Positions 28,684 through 37,831 of a stretch of DNA of 64,000 bases are shown here, piece after piece. Origin of the DNA: Paenibacillus sp. NEAU-GSW1 (lineage in GTDB: Bacteria > Bacillota > Bacilli > Paenibacillales > Paenibacillaceae); the NCBI RefSeq assembly GCF_009737085.1, contig NZ_WOVL01000026.1:1-64000 (forward strand), in the 5' to 3' direction. Within the stretch, counting starts at the first letter, position 1; every line of letters starts with the position of its first letter. Under the pieces are notes generated by a model that had not been told where the DNA came from, made no database searches, and saw only the letters and a list, made by a program, of their open reading frames with translations. A program made the position numbers and the translations under genes.

Positions 28684-28726
28684 AAAAGAGGGAAGAAACA
28701 GCCTCCAGCTGCTTCTTCCCTCTTTT
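28684..28726. terminator. Bidirectional terminator
   Basis: AAAAGAGGGAAGAA with TTCTTCCCTCTTTT, inner CAG/CTG; lies between two converging genes. Confidence 0.85.
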
Positions 28727-28730
28727 CGCA

Positions 28731-29375
28731 TTAAAACCCGCGCGGCTCGACCTTAACGCCCTTCGGCAGCACAAGCGTCAGCATCGGATGGTACATATCG
28801 GTTACAACAGCCGTATCCTTCTGCTGATAGCTGCCGATCATAATATACATCGTGCTGCCAACCGTCTCCGTTGTCATCAGCGGCTCCGAATGCTCAAACG
28901 GCTCTACGGACCGATATTGCACCTGACCGAGCAGCTTGGCGTCGCGGCTTTCGCCCTCGTCCAGCCGAACGCCATCAAAGGATTGCACGACAATTTTCTT
29001 CACCGTATCCGGTACAGCGACCGCTTCCGTCTGCACCGCCACAGTACGCTCCGATATCTTCAACGAATCGCGGATCGTATCCAGCAAGCCGGTCGATGTA
29101 AAAGAGGCCAGCACGATTGCTCCCGCTCCGATTACCGCGACAAAAAATAAGCTCATCCAATCGTAACGCATGACAATCCGATCGCTTCCCGCAAGCCACA
29201 GAAATGCCAGCAGCTCGAGGCCAAGCAAAATAAAGACGAGTGGCGCGACCCACAGCAGCATATTGATCGAATTCAAGCCGCTCCATATCGACACCGCAAT
29301 GGCGGAGCCCAGCAGAAGGAGCGTAACGCCCATCGACAGCGAGCCTACTCGCCAAGCTTTCATCGTTACGTTCAT
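28731..29375 (-). CDS. Membrane protein of unknown function
   Basis: A 214-residue protein with three hydrophobic helices in its first 105 residues and an extracellular C-terminal region (about 115-214) with beta-type VVVQSFDGVRLDEGESRDAKLLGQVQYRS, loosely like DUF4097-type adhesin repeats. Start at 29375 shares ATGA with the upstream gene and has GGAGG upstream, so the two are coupled. Not recognised. Confidence 0.7.
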   Translation of the reverse strand: MNVTMKAWRVGSLSMGVTLLLLGSAIAVSIWSGLNSINMLLWVAPLVFILLGLELLAFLWLAGSDRIVMRYDWMSLFFVAVIGAGAIVLASFTSTGLLDTIRDSLKISERTVAVQTEAVAVPDTVKKIVVQSFDGVRLDEGESRDAKLLGQVQYRSVEPFEHSEPLMTTETVGSTMYIMIGSYQQKDTAVVTDMYHPMLTLVLPKGVKVEPRGF

Positions 29376-30556
29376 GAACGTCCGTCCTCCTTCTCCCACT
29401 CCGGCAGCTTTGGCGGCGGCTCGGAAATCGACCTTCCGCCTCTCTGGCCCCCGCCGCCGAATACGAGCCGGAAGCCGGCTGCGATCATAACGAAAGCGAC
29501 AAGCGCAGTTGGAAGATTATATTTCAGCTTCAAATATTCTTCATAGACCAGAGGAAATCTAATATGGATGTAAGCTCCCATAAAACGGTCGCCAAGATAA
29601 TACACGCCTAGGAACAGCAGCGCAATGCCGATCCATTTCTGATAAGGAGCCAGCTGCGCGACAACTGCTTGATCGTTCATCTCGCTCCGTTCATAGCGCG
29701 ACATTTGCTGAAGCGCATCGAAGAAGGCGAAAAACCAGAACAACGGCATAAGGAACAGGAAGATCGAAAGCCGCAAGGAATCCATCAAATAAATGGCGAT
29801 AAGGAAGCCGCCCATAATTTGCAGCCCTCTTTTTTGCAAACCAAGATACAGATGCCCCGCTCCCGGAAACAGCGACAGCGTTGCTGCGAGCAGCTTGTTT
29901 TTGCGGCCCGAGCCGATATGCTCTTCAAGCTCCTCGAAAAACGGACGGTCGTTGATCATCTCGCCCCTCTGCTTCCGCTCCAGCTGCTGCACAGCGTCGA
30001 ACAGCGTATAAATCCAGAGCACCGGCAGAGCAAGCAAGAATACTAGAAAGGAAGCCGTACCCGTCACGATGCTTATAAAAATAACGAGAGCCAGCAAACC
30101 GACAAACGCCACGAGAAATGTTACGCCGCGCTGAAGCATGCCAAGGGCCATATGTCCAACTCCGGGAATAAACGAGAGCAAAATCGTCTGCATCTTCTCC
30201 CGCTGATGCGCAATGGCGTACACTCTGGAATCCCAGTTCGGATCTGCGCCTGGCGGCGGCGGAACCGGATGCTGATGCTGATGCGCATTCACGTCGCCTC
30301 GAATCAGCGAAAAAATCATATCGACCATATTGATGATCCAGCTCAACGCTGCGATGAACAGCAGGAACAACCCAAATTCATCACCGCCGGAATCACTCAT
30401 AACCAGCAGCAAAATGAGAGCCAACGCCCCGAAAAAGCTTCCCCCATACAAAACAAACCTTACAGGCCGGCCAAGATAAGCATGCCCTACGCCCGGAAAA
30501 ACCGAGAGCAGAAATGCCGTTACCGGACTTTTATATCCATTGCCGTGCATGTCCAT
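29372..30556 (-). CDS. Multi-helix membrane protein with three TM2-like modules
   Basis: A 394-residue protein. Three copies of a module LLSxxPGxGHxxLGxxxRG begin at about residues 16, 125 and 226, each followed by two or three helices, and an extra helix pair closes the protein. The PG.GH..LG signature resembles TM2/DUF5683-type helical hairpins. A His/Pro linker (about 92-103) sits between copies 1 and 2. It is between the ECF sigma pair and the 28731-29375 gene in the same direction. Function unknown. Confidence 0.75.
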   Translation of the reverse strand: MDMHGNGYKSPVTAFLLSVFPGVGHAYLGRPVRFVLYGGSFFGALALILLLVMSDSGGDEFGLFLLFIAALSWIINMVDMIFSLIRGDVNAHQHQHPVPPPPGADPNWDSRVYAIAHQREKMQTILLSFIPGVGHMALGMLQRGVTFLVAFVGLLALVIFISIVTGTASFLVFLLALPVLWIYTLFDAVQQLERKQRGEMINDRPFFEELEEHIGSGRKNKLLAATLSLFPGAGHLYLGLQKRGLQIMGGFLIAIYLMDSLRLSIFLFLMPLFWFFAFFDALQQMSRYERSEMNDQAVVAQLAPYQKWIGIALLFLGVYYLGDRFMGAYIHIRFPLVYEEYLKLKYNLPTALVAFVMIAAGFRLVFGGGGQRGGRSISEPPPKLPEWEKEDGRS

Positions 30557-30592
30557 ACATCCCCTTTACTCTGCGTAATCTATTTGATCGAT

Positions 30593-31210
30593 CTATTTGA
30601 ATCGGCTTTTCTCGATTCCGTCGAACCAAGACACCGTCCGGTCTACCATCCGGTCCGACCATGTCTGTGTTTGTTCTTTACCAGTCGATTGATCCAGATA
30701 GGAAGGTTTCCCTTCCGCTTTGACCTGACGCTCCGTCTCGGCTTGCTCATCAAATGCATTTACCCGATCGGCAACGCCGTTGAAAGTCCCTGTTCCGAGC
30801 AGCAGGAGCGTAATGGCAGCAGCCGCTCCAAAATGGACGGAAGGATGCTGCAGCCATGTGCGGCGGCGATAAGGCTTCTCTTGAACGAAAGTTTGCTTGT
30901 TCGGATACAGCAGCCTTACAAGACGCTGGCCAAGCTTCTCCATATCCGGCAAGCTGTTATTGGCGGCGGCAACTACTCCGGTCTGTACGACTTCGGAGCC
31001 GATCTCCGATTCGGCAGGCTCTGCTTCAGCGGCAGACATTGCGACCATGAAACGCTCCAAGCAAATGTCGCATTCCGCCATATGGCTTTCAACTTGCTCC
31101 CGTCCCGCCTCCGGCAGGACGTCGTCCACATAGAGCTTCATTAAAGATTCATCGATATGTAACGGCTCACCGTCTTTCCGCTTGTCCAAATTCTCTTGAT
31201 AATCATTCAT
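30593..31210 (-). CDS. Anti-sigma factor with zinc-finger domain
   Basis: A 205-residue protein. The N-terminal half has the anti-sigma zinc signature H-x3-C-x2-C (HMAECDICLERF, about 42-53) after a YVDDVLPEAGREQVESHM helix; one membrane helix lies at about 130-148, with a polar outer C-terminus. It should hold the sigma factor encoded just upstream. Start at 31210 overlaps the sigma stop by ATGA. Confidence 0.88.
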   Translation of the reverse strand: MNDYQENLDKRKDGEPLHIDESLMKLYVDDVLPEAGREQVESHMAECDICLERFMVAMSAAEAEPAESEIGSEVVQTGVVAAANNSLPDMEKLGQRLVRLLYPNKQTFVQEKPYRRRTWLQHPSVHFGAAAAITLLLLGTGTFNGVADRVNAFDEQAETERQVKAEGKPSYLDQSTGKEQTQTWSDRMVDRTVSWFDGIEKSRFK

Positions 31211-31761
31211 TCGAAATCCTCCTTCCGCCAATTTTTCTTCATCCAATTTCTCGCCCGATACAACCTCGACTCCACGCTTTTGCGCTCCAACCCAGTTTCT
31301 GCGGCAATCTCTTCGTACGATTTTTCCTCCATATAGTAAGCCGTCACCACCTCGCGGTAGTTATCCGGCATTCGATCCACCTGCTCGCGAACCTGCCGCT
31401 GCCCTTCCCGCTCCAGCGCTAGAGCTTCGGCAGCCGTTCCGGTTCCCGCGATGTTGCTTGAATCCGCCAGCACATGGCTGTCCGCCGGTTCCTCCGGCTT
31501 CCGCGCCTTGCTGCGCTTCCAGTCAATCGCTCGATTGACCGCGATGCGGGTTATCCATGTTTTGAAGCCATCCAATCGGCAATCCGGGAGGGAGCGATGA
31601 ATGAGCATCAGCACTTCCTGCGTCACGTCCTCCGCATCATGCGGCGAACGAACGACAGCATATACCGTTTTATAAATATGTGGACCATAGGCCTGCACGA
31701 ATGCTTGAAACTCCGCAGGTCCGCCGTTTCGAACGGCTTCGATCCATGCTTCGTCCTGAAT
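31207..31761 (-). CDS. ECF sigma factor (possible ATT start)
   Basis: A 184-residue ECF sigma factor: region 2 (FQAFVQAYGPHIYKTVYAVVRSPHDAEDVTQEVL; KTWITRIAVNRAIDWKR) and region 4 (MPDNYREVVTAYYMEEKSYEEIAAETGLERKSVESRLYRAR). No ATG, GTG or TTG with a ribosome site fits the family N-terminus. AGGGAGGAG lies 6 nt before an in-frame ATT at 31761, giving (M)QDEAWIEAV as start. A longer frame to an ATG at 31875 exists but reads through promoter-like sequence. Sigma/anti-sigma overlap by 4 nt. Confidence 0.88.
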   Translation of the reverse strand: MQDEAWIEAVRNGGPAEFQAFVQAYGPHIYKTVYAVVRSPHDAEDVTQEVLMLIHRSLPDCRLDGFKTWITRIAVNRAIDWKRSKARKPEEPADSHVLADSSNIAGTGTAAEALALEREGQRQVREQVDRMPDNYREVVTAYYMEEKSYEEIAAETGLERKSVESRLYRARNWMKKNWRKEDFE

Positions 31762-31877
31762 CTCGCTCTCCTCCCTTCCCGATATAATAGACGTTCGTTC
31801 ACTACACTTACCCTGCACTATTTTAAAAAAACTTTTCACAGCTGCAAAGAGGAAACAATTCCATGGTCGCTCCAAAC

Positions 31878-32058
31878 CTGCAAAAGTGCAGTTTTATTCC
31901 TACAAACTCGACTGAATAGACAAGAAGCCTGCAAACATGCAGGCTTCTAGCTCATATTACTCTAACAACAGCCTCCGAGCGCCGAAAAACTGCACTTTTG
32001 CAGGAATGAGCACCCGTGGAAGATGCCGCAACTAAAAAAACTGCACTAATGCAGTTTT
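31878..32058. repeat. Four CTGCA-N4-TGCAG palindromes
   Basis: Units at 31878-31891, 31923-31948 (11-bp stem), 31990-32003 and 32037-32058. A fifth copy is at 52455-52468. Spacing is irregular (about 50-60 nt). Lies upstream of the sigma gene. Confidence 0.75.
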
Positions 32059-32082
32059 CTAGTCGGCTTGAGGCCTGTGCGG

Positions 32083-32265
32083 TTACCACATCGAGTTGTT
32101 ACACTCGCAAGTGGTAAACAGTTTGCGTACCAACTGAAACTGGGAAAACATTCTTTCTCTTATTTCATCATTTGATCGTGTTAATGGATTTAACAAAACC
32201 CTCATACCTTCAAAAAGAACAATTACAACTAAAATTACAACGAAAGTTAATATGATTTTTTTTAA
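32083..32265 (-). pseudogene. Small membrane-protein frame without a start codon
   Basis: An open minus-strand frame of 60 codons reads KKIILTFVVILVVIVLFEG then a polar helix and a CECNNSMW end: one membrane helix plus a soluble tail. AAGGTGG is correctly placed upstream, but the first codons are TTA and an 8-A run; loss or gain of one base there would explain the missing start. Possibly a decayed gene. Confidence 0.4.
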
Positions 32266-32668
32266 TTAGGACCACCTTCCTTACTAATACTGTTCTATAA
32301 ATTTCGACTTGTACATATTCAGGTAAACCCTGTTGAAAGCTCCATAACCTGATTGAATGATCCGGCTAGTTCTCCTATTCAAATTCTCTGCCAAGTACTA
32401 TGGTTTTCTCTCTTCAAGTTGCACGAAATAACCCTATCAGTTCCCGATTTTTCACTGCCTTCGAATATCCTTTAACATTCAGTTATTCTTGAACGTTTGT
32501 TTCATTCCAATTTAAATCCAGGTAATTGTTAACAAATTTCACATGATCTCCAAGAGAATGTGGAACATCTATACTTACTCCAAGCGAATCCTCTGTAAAA
32601 TAGGTACGCTTAAATTTTCTTTCACGCTCGTTAATCTTGAATATTCTGACCTTTTGTATGATGTTGCA
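32266..32668 (-). pseudogene. Decayed coding remnants, AT-rich
   Basis: Minus-strand frames with protein-like composition but no start: one ends ...GYGAFNRVYLNMYKSKFIEQY (about 32288-32400), another ...FTEDSLGVSIDVPHSLGDHVKFVNNYLDLNWNETN (about 32490-32655). Both lack ribosome sites. I cannot name the parent families. Confidence 0.35.
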
Positions 32669-32971
32669 TTAGAATAGATCTTTTTTTACATGAATCGTGA
32701 GGATGGCGCTCACACAAAAAAATAAAACAACCAAGGACGCTAGTATGAATATGCTATTTTTTAAAAAAGAATTTTTAATAGGATCCGTCAAAAAAGTTAA
32801 TAATACATTCGACAATACCACAGCCATCATCGCGATACCTTCTCTATCATAATCATCAATATAGGTGACCGCACTGCACTCACGGCACGAAATCCTTTTC
32901 TTATTCATTAAATAGACAAAGCTTTTATTAGCTATAGGCTGTGAACAATCGATACATTTTACAGTTAACAT
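32669..32971 (-). CDS. Small zinc-ribbon membrane protein, unknown
   Basis: A 100-residue protein with two CxxC pairs (CIDC near 6-9, CREC near 29-32), then two hydrophobic helices (about 46-62 and 73-93). Ribosome site TTAGGTG is weak. AT-rich base use differs from the core. It lies 24 nt after another small membrane protein in the same direction. Function unknown. Confidence 0.6.
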   Translation of the reverse strand: MLTVKCIDCSQPIANKSFVYLMNKKRISCRECSAVTYIDDYDREGIAMMAVVLSNVLLTFLTDPIKNSFLKNSIFILASLVVLFFCVSAILTIHVKKDLF

Positions 32972-32995
32972 TTAGTTACACCTAATTTCAGCGAT

Positions 32996-33313
32996 TTAAT
33001 CCGAAGCTTTTGAAAAATGAATTAAAAAATTTCCCCTGACTTTAATTGTCCCAAAATCACCAACAACTAAATCCTCAAATTTTTTAGGATTTAAAACGAT
33101 TAAGCTAACTCTGTCGAAGTCATTTGTCTGTATAATAAGTGAATAAGAAGTTACTTTACTAGAAACTGACATGCTCTTCCATGTCTCTTTCTGTTTATCA
33201 ATTATCTTTCCATCAAATATTTGAACTAGAAGGAAGTGTTTAATAAGAGTGAATACTATGACAATAATAAAAATCAATAATGAGAATCCAATAATATAAT
33301 CGATATCCAGCAC
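32996..33313 (-). CDS. Small single-helix membrane protein, unknown
   Basis: A 105-residue protein with one N-terminal helix (about 6-27) and a beta-rich soluble domain (SKVTSYSLIIQTNDFDRVSLIVLNP...GTIKVRGNFLIHFSK). Starts with GTG; AAAGGCGG is very close to it, so the true start is unsure. Pairs with the 32669-32971 gene. Resembles immunity-like DUFs in size only. In the 325-base gap after it (33314-33638) I see nothing. Confidence 0.55.
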   Translation of the reverse strand: MLDIDYIIGFSLLIFIIVIVFTLIKHFLLVQIFDGKIIDKQKETWKSMSVSSKVTSYSLIIQTNDFDRVSLIVLNPKKFEDLVVGDFGTIKVRGNFLIHFSKASD

Positions 33314-33638
33314 CCGCCTTTGCTTTAGCGCTTATCATAAATTCCCTAAGTACAATAGACAAATATGTTACCTAATGGATTGATCGTAATAGCAATTCAA
33401 AATTACCCCCAGTGAACATTACACCTTCTGTCTCGGGTAAACTCTAGGTTCACTGTCCATAAATGAGGTTACAGTTCATTGTTACTCTCGCATGCTCCAT
33501 GCTCATTAAACCAGCTATATATTCCCCATGAAGTTGAAGTGGCGTTCAAATCTCCTCCACCTTTCTTCTGCCGCTTTAACTAAAAAAACGGAGCCCGCTC
33601 CCCGGCCTCTCGCCCGATTTGCTTGCCCCGTTCTTCTA

Positions 33639-34256
33639 TTAATAAGCCAATCCTATCGATTTTCTCACATTCGCATCCGACGCCACCGTCGTCAGCAGAA
33701 AATGAGCGACATCCGCCCGGGAAATCACGCGGCCTTTGCGCGGCACGCTGCCGTCTGCCTGTCGGTAGATGCCCGTCCAGTCGCCGTCGGTCAATTGCAT
33801 CGGACGAGCCACCGTCCATTGCAGCCCGCTTTCCTCCAACAGCTCGCAGGCGCGGCGATGGTCGGCCAGCACATGGCGGAGCATATAGCCGAGAATAAAA
33901 CCGACCGGCCCCTTCAACTCGCCATGAATGCCGGCCGAGGCCACGTAACCGATTCTCATTACGCCATGCTCCTTCATGCCGTCGATAATATTGCGCATCA
34001 CATCCGACATGAGCGTCGTCTCCCCGGTTCCTCTGCTGCCTATGCAGTTGATCACCGCATCCTGCCCCTCGATGGCCTGCTTCACATAGCCGAGATAAAG
34101 CGCATCTCCCTCGATGACCTTCAAGTTCGGATGAGCGCCGAAAACAAGCCGCTTAGGATCGCGCACATAGGCGGTTACCTCGTGACCGGCCTTTAAAGCC
34201 TGGCGAACGACCTGCAGACCAACCCTGCCGGTTGCTCCAAAAACGATCAGCTTCAT
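33639..34256 (-). CDS. NAD(P)H-binding SDR-type oxidoreductase
   Basis: A 205-residue atypical short-chain dehydrogenase with the Rossmann motif GATGRVGLQV (8-17), AYVRDP, and the YVASAGIHGELKG segment. NmrA/BVR-B-like: probably binds NAD(P) and acts as reductase or redox sensor. Start at 34256 overlaps the ywhD stop by one base (TAATG), with GGAAG upstream, so the two genes are coupled. Confidence 0.88.
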   Translation of the reverse strand: MKLIVFGATGRVGLQVVRQALKAGHEVTAYVRDPKRLVFGAHPNLKVIEGDALYLGYVKQAIEGQDAVINCIGSRGTGETTLMSDVMRNIIDGMKEHGVMRIGYVASAGIHGELKGPVGFILGYMLRHVLADHRRACELLEESGLQWTVARPMQLTDGDWTGIYRQADGSVPRKGRVISRADVAHFLLTTVASDANVRKSIGLAY

Positions 34257-34789
34257 TATACAGCTTCCGGAGCGAGCGCTTGCTTCAACTCTTCCGGCGA
34301 GTTGTTCCACCATTCTTCATTATGTTCAACGAGCAGCTTGTGCAAAGCGGCTTTCTCCGCAGCGCCCAGCTCTTCCAGCTTGAACTTCCGTTTGATCGTC
34401 GCGTCGAGCTTGTTGACGTGATCCGGGAGTATTTTCCACCCGCGACGCGCTTCCGTATCGATCAGCATCTCGCAAGCTGCTGCGCCCGCATAGAGCGAAC
34501 CGCTCTCTCCGCGCTCTACAGCCACCCATACGATCCACGCCTGTCTGCCGTTCGGCACATTAGCTTTGTCCGGACTGAACTTGATGCCCTTCTCGATCTT
34601 GCTCTTCGCATGCATCGCGCCGTCGTCGATGTAAGCAACGCCTTCATCTATAATGACGCAGGATACCGCGCTCAAATCAATCGTGCCCGCGCCGAAGCCT
34701 CTATGTGGTTTGTTGCTCACTACGTTGAGCGACAACGATTTCTTTTCCTTTTTTTCCGGCTCTGCCGGCTGTCCTTGCTGTTCCGTCAT
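34256..34789 (-). CDS. ywhD: YwhD family protein
   Basis: A 177-residue protein matching the YwhD family: HRGFGAGTIDLSAVSCVIIDEGVAYIDDGAMHAKS, KGIKFSPD, AACEMLIDTEARRGWKILPDHVN and the EHNEEWWNNSPEELKQAL end. Function unknown. In B. subtilis ywhD is close to pbpG-speE-speB; here that block is 14 kb away. Ribosome site GGTGG 8 nt upstream. Confidence 0.88.
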   Translation of the reverse strand: MTEQQGQPAEPEKKEKKSLSLNVVSNKPHRGFGAGTIDLSAVSCVIIDEGVAYIDDGAMHAKSKIEKGIKFSPDKANVPNGRQAWIVWVAVERGESGSLYAGAAACEMLIDTEARRGWKILPDHVNKLDATIKRKFKLEELGAAEKAALHKLLVEHNEEWWNNSPEELKQALAPEAV

Positions 34790-34916
34790 GGCTTTTCCAC
34801 CTTCCCCGTACTTACCTAACGAACTTTTTGAACTACCACTTACATTTTAGCTAATAATCTGCGAAAAGCAAACATATACATGCTTTAGATGCTTGTCAAC
34901 GGGAGGGAAACGTTCA

Positions 34917-36932
34917 ATGACTCCACGCCACGTCAAACGTTTATTGCTGTTCACGCTCACCGCCGTCCTGCTCGGCCTATCGATCCAGCAGGGCTTCGGC
35001 CACGCTTGGCAATCTCAATATACATACGCATTCGCCCCTGCCGCCAAAGCCTTGCCGCAAGCTGCTTCGCAATCGGCCAAGCCGCCCGTCGCCGCGCCTG
35101 TCGAACCCGATGTTCCCGATGCCACGCCGCAGGCGTTAAGCAAAAGGGTCGTCGAGTACAACATCAACGTTGCGCTCCAGAGCGACGCTCGTTCGCTCTA
35201 CGGCGAGCAAACCGTAACTTGGACCAATCCGGGCAAAAAAACGGTGTCCGAGCTCTATTTCCACCTGTATCCTAACGCCTTCTACTCCGACAAAACGACC
35301 TTCATGCGCGAATCCAAAGGAAAGCTCCGCGAAGACAAAGCGACTGCCAACAGCCAAGGCTATATGAAGCTGAGCAGCTTGGAGACGCTGGAAGGCGAGA
35401 GCCTGCTGCCGCGGCTCCACTATGTGCAGCCCGATGACGGCAATGCCGACGATTTTACGTTAGCCAAGCTTAAGCTGCCTGTCCCTGTCGCGCCCGGCAA
35501 ATCGGTTACGCTCCAAATGGGCTTCGATGTGAAGCTGCCCGAAGTATTCGCCCGCATGGGCTATTCCGGATCGTTCATTATGGCCGGGCAATGGTTCCCG
35601 AAGCTTGCTGTCTATGAAACCGCCGGCATGCGCGGCCGCACGACCGAGGGCTGGAACATTCATCAATATCACGGCAACTCGGAGTTTTACAGCGATTTCG
35701 GCATCTACACGGTAAAAATCCAAGTGCCGGAGACGTATACCGTAGCCGCTACCGGCTTCCAGACGAAAGCTCCTTCAAGCACAGGAAACGGCGAGCATGT
35801 GTATCAGTTCTATGCCGATGATGTTCATGATTTCGCCTGGTCCGCTTCGCCTGATTTCGTCTATGTTGAAGATACGCTTTCCGGTACCGGCATTCCCGGC
35901 GTCCGCATCAAGCTGTATCTCGATCCGGCGCACGAAGCGTTCAAGGACCGTTACATGCATGCGGCTAAATCCGCGCTTTCCAAATACGCGCAGTGGTACG
36001 GCGAATATCCGTATTCAACGCTATCCGTGGTCGTTCCGCCGAAAGGCGCTAACGGCGCAGGCGGCATGGAATACCCGACGCTCGTAACCGCCTTCGCCGC
36101 CGACAACGATAATCCGGGTTACAGCCTCGAGAGGACAGTCGTGCACGAAGTCGGACATCAATATTGGTACGGCATGGTCGCCTCGAACGAATTCGAGGAG
36201 GCATGGCTCGATGAAGGCTTCACGTCCTATGCCGAAGATAAAGTGATGGAAAGTGTGTACGGCGTCGTGCCGAACAATGCGCTTGAAGCAAGCTACTTGA
36301 CTGATCCTGCTCCGCTCAAGCAGCCGTCATGGGCTTACAACAGCCACAATCATTATGCGGAAAATGTGTACATGCGCGGCAAGCTCGTGCTTCTTGGCAT
36401 CGAAAACCAGGCAGGCTCGCGGACGATGCAGAAGATCATGCGCACTTACTTCCAGAAATACAAGTTCAAGCATCCGACAAGCAGCGACTTTCAACGTGTC
36501 GTTGAGCAAGTCACGAAGGAAAAATGGAATGATTATTTCAATCAGTTCGTCTACAACGACCTCATGGCGGACTTCTCGATTGAATCGGTGCAAGCGAAGC
36601 CGGTCGAGCAGGACGGGCAAAAGCTGTACGAATCCGTCGTCGTCGTCAAAAAGAATGGCGGCGTCAACGGCCCGGTCTCCGTTCTCCTTCAATTCAAAGA
36701 CGGCTCCAGCCTGCCGAAAGAATGGAACGCCGAAGAATCGAACATTCAATATAAAGTCGTGCATACGTCGCCGGTCATCTGGGCCGCTGTCGATCCGAAA
36801 AATGTGAACGTGCTCGACAATAAGCATATTAACAACTTTATGCTTGCCGAGCTGCCGGAGCAAACGCGCACCCGCTGGGGCCTTAGCGTCGCCAAAATCA
36901 TCGAAGGGCTGCTTGGAGCGCTTAGCTGGTAG
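34917..36932 (+). CDS. M1 family zinc metallopeptidase, exported
   Basis: A 671-residue protein with a signal peptide or N-terminal anchor (1-30), a Pro/Ala linker, an aminopeptidase N-like beta domain and a gluzincin core: HEVGHQYW (HExxH near residue 410) followed by the third ligand in NEFEEAWLDEGFTSYAED. The exopeptidase GxMEN-like motif reads GGMEYP. It should degrade peptides outside the membrane. The start at 34917 has GGGAGGG 9 nt upstream; TTG at 34893 is in frame but weaker. Confidence 0.92.
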   Translation: MTPRHVKRLLLFTLTAVLLGLSIQQGFGHAWQSQYTYAFAPAAKALPQAASQSAKPPVAAPVEPDVPDATPQALSKRVVEYNINVALQSDARSLYGEQTVTWTNPGKKTVSELYFHLYPNAFYSDKTTFMRESKGKLREDKATANSQGYMKLSSLETLEGESLLPRLHYVQPDDGNADDFTLAKLKLPVPVAPGKSVTLQMGFDVKLPEVFARMGYSGSFIMAGQWFPKLAVYETAGMRGRTTEGWNIHQYHGNSEFYSDFGIYTVKIQVPETYTVAATGFQTKAPSSTGNGEHVYQFYADDVHDFAWSASPDFVYVEDTLSGTGIPGVRIKLYLDPAHEAFKDRYMHAAKSALSKYAQWYGEYPYSTLSVVVPPKGANGAGGMEYPTLVTAFAADNDNPGYSLERTVVHEVGHQYWYGMVASNEFEEAWLDEGFTSYAEDKVMESVYGVVPNNALEASYLTDPAPLKQPSWAYNSHNHYAENVYMRGKLVLLGIENQAGSRTMQKIMRTYFQKYKFKHPTSSDFQRVVEQVTKEKWNDYFNQFVYNDLMADFSIESVQAKPVEQDGQKLYESVVVVKKNGGVNGPVSVLLQFKDGSSLPKEWNAEESNIQYKVVHTSPVIWAAVDPKNVNVLDNKHINNFMLAELPEQTRTRWGLSVAKIIEGLLGALSW

Positions 36933-37002
36933 TGACTCTCAATAACGAGTGGATTTGGGCTTCGCCCAAAGCCCTGATGTAATGAAGCGAGGAGGTTCGT
37001 CG

Positions 37003-37824
37003 ATGAAAACGCATTTGAAGCAAGGCTGGCGGCTGGCGCTCAAGCACTTCTATATTGTCATCCTATTATTTATATACCAGCTGCTGTGGGGCTTCTTCCT
37101 GTATCGCTTTATCGATTCGGTTGTCACCCCGTTGCTTAAACGCTATCCGGCCGACGGAGCGTTAAATGATTCGGCCGTCAGGCTTTTCTTCAGCGAAGCC
37201 CAATTTCAGCTCATGAAAACCGATTTAATTCAGCCCTACCTATGGATGATCGGCGGCTTATTCGCTTGCCGCATGCTGCTTACTCCTCTGTTCAACGCCG
37301 GTTTGTTCTACTCTCTCCATCGTGCCGACGACGCCGGGGGCACCAAATTTATAGAGGGCATCCGCCGTGTATGGAAGCCCGTTATGCTGCTCTATTGGCT
37401 GGAATCGCTGTTTGCAATTGCTCCGGCTTGGTGGCTCCTTCCTCGCGGCTTGGATTCGCTGCTTCAAAGCGGTACGCTCAGCGAACTGCTGCAAACAACG
37501 CTGCCGGGGGCAATCGGCTGGGTGCTCTGGATCGCCCTGCTCCACCTGCTGTTCCTCGCGATGCAATTCGGCGCAGCCTCCGGCAACGGTCCGTTTCATT
37601 CGCTATGGAGCGCGCTTCGCCATCTGGCCCCATTCGCCGGACTGTCGCTGCTGATGTGGGCGATTGGCGCAGGAATCGCTCTGTTTGTTACAGGACTTTC
37701 GTTAGTGTGGGCCGGCTTGCTTGCACTCGTCGCTCATCAAGGCTATCACCTGATTCGCACTTTAATGAAAGTGTGGACGATCGCATCGCAATACGATTGC
37801 TTGCAATCGCGGACACAGGAGTAA
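37003..37824 (+). CDS. Polytopic membrane protein, unknown
   Basis: A 273-residue protein with about six helices, first at about 16-36, and a hydrophilic loop after helix 2. The start at 37003 has GAGGAGG 7 nt upstream. It follows the M1 peptidase by 70 nt in the same direction and shares its terminator, so may be co-expressed. No family recognised. Confidence 0.75.
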   Translation: MKTHLKQGWRLALKHFYIVILLFIYQLLWGFFLYRFIDSVVTPLLKRYPADGALNDSAVRLFFSEAQFQLMKTDLIQPYLWMIGGLFACRMLLTPLFNAGLFYSLHRADDAGGTKFIEGIRRVWKPVMLLYWLESLFAIAPAWWLLPRGLDSLLQSGTLSELLQTTLPGAIGWVLWIALLHLLFLAMQFGAASGNGPFHSLWSALRHLAPFAGLSLLMWAIGAGIALFVTGLSLVWAGLLALVAHQGYHLIRTLMKVWTIASQYDCLQSRTQE

Positions 37825-37831
37825 CAAACTC

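Noticed and set aside
31878-32058. CRISPR array
   Set aside because: The repeats are 14-26-nt palindromes with irregular spacing and no cas genes.
32669-33313. Toxin-immunity pair
   Set aside because: Size and AT-richness would fit, but I see no toxin motif and cannot name either family.
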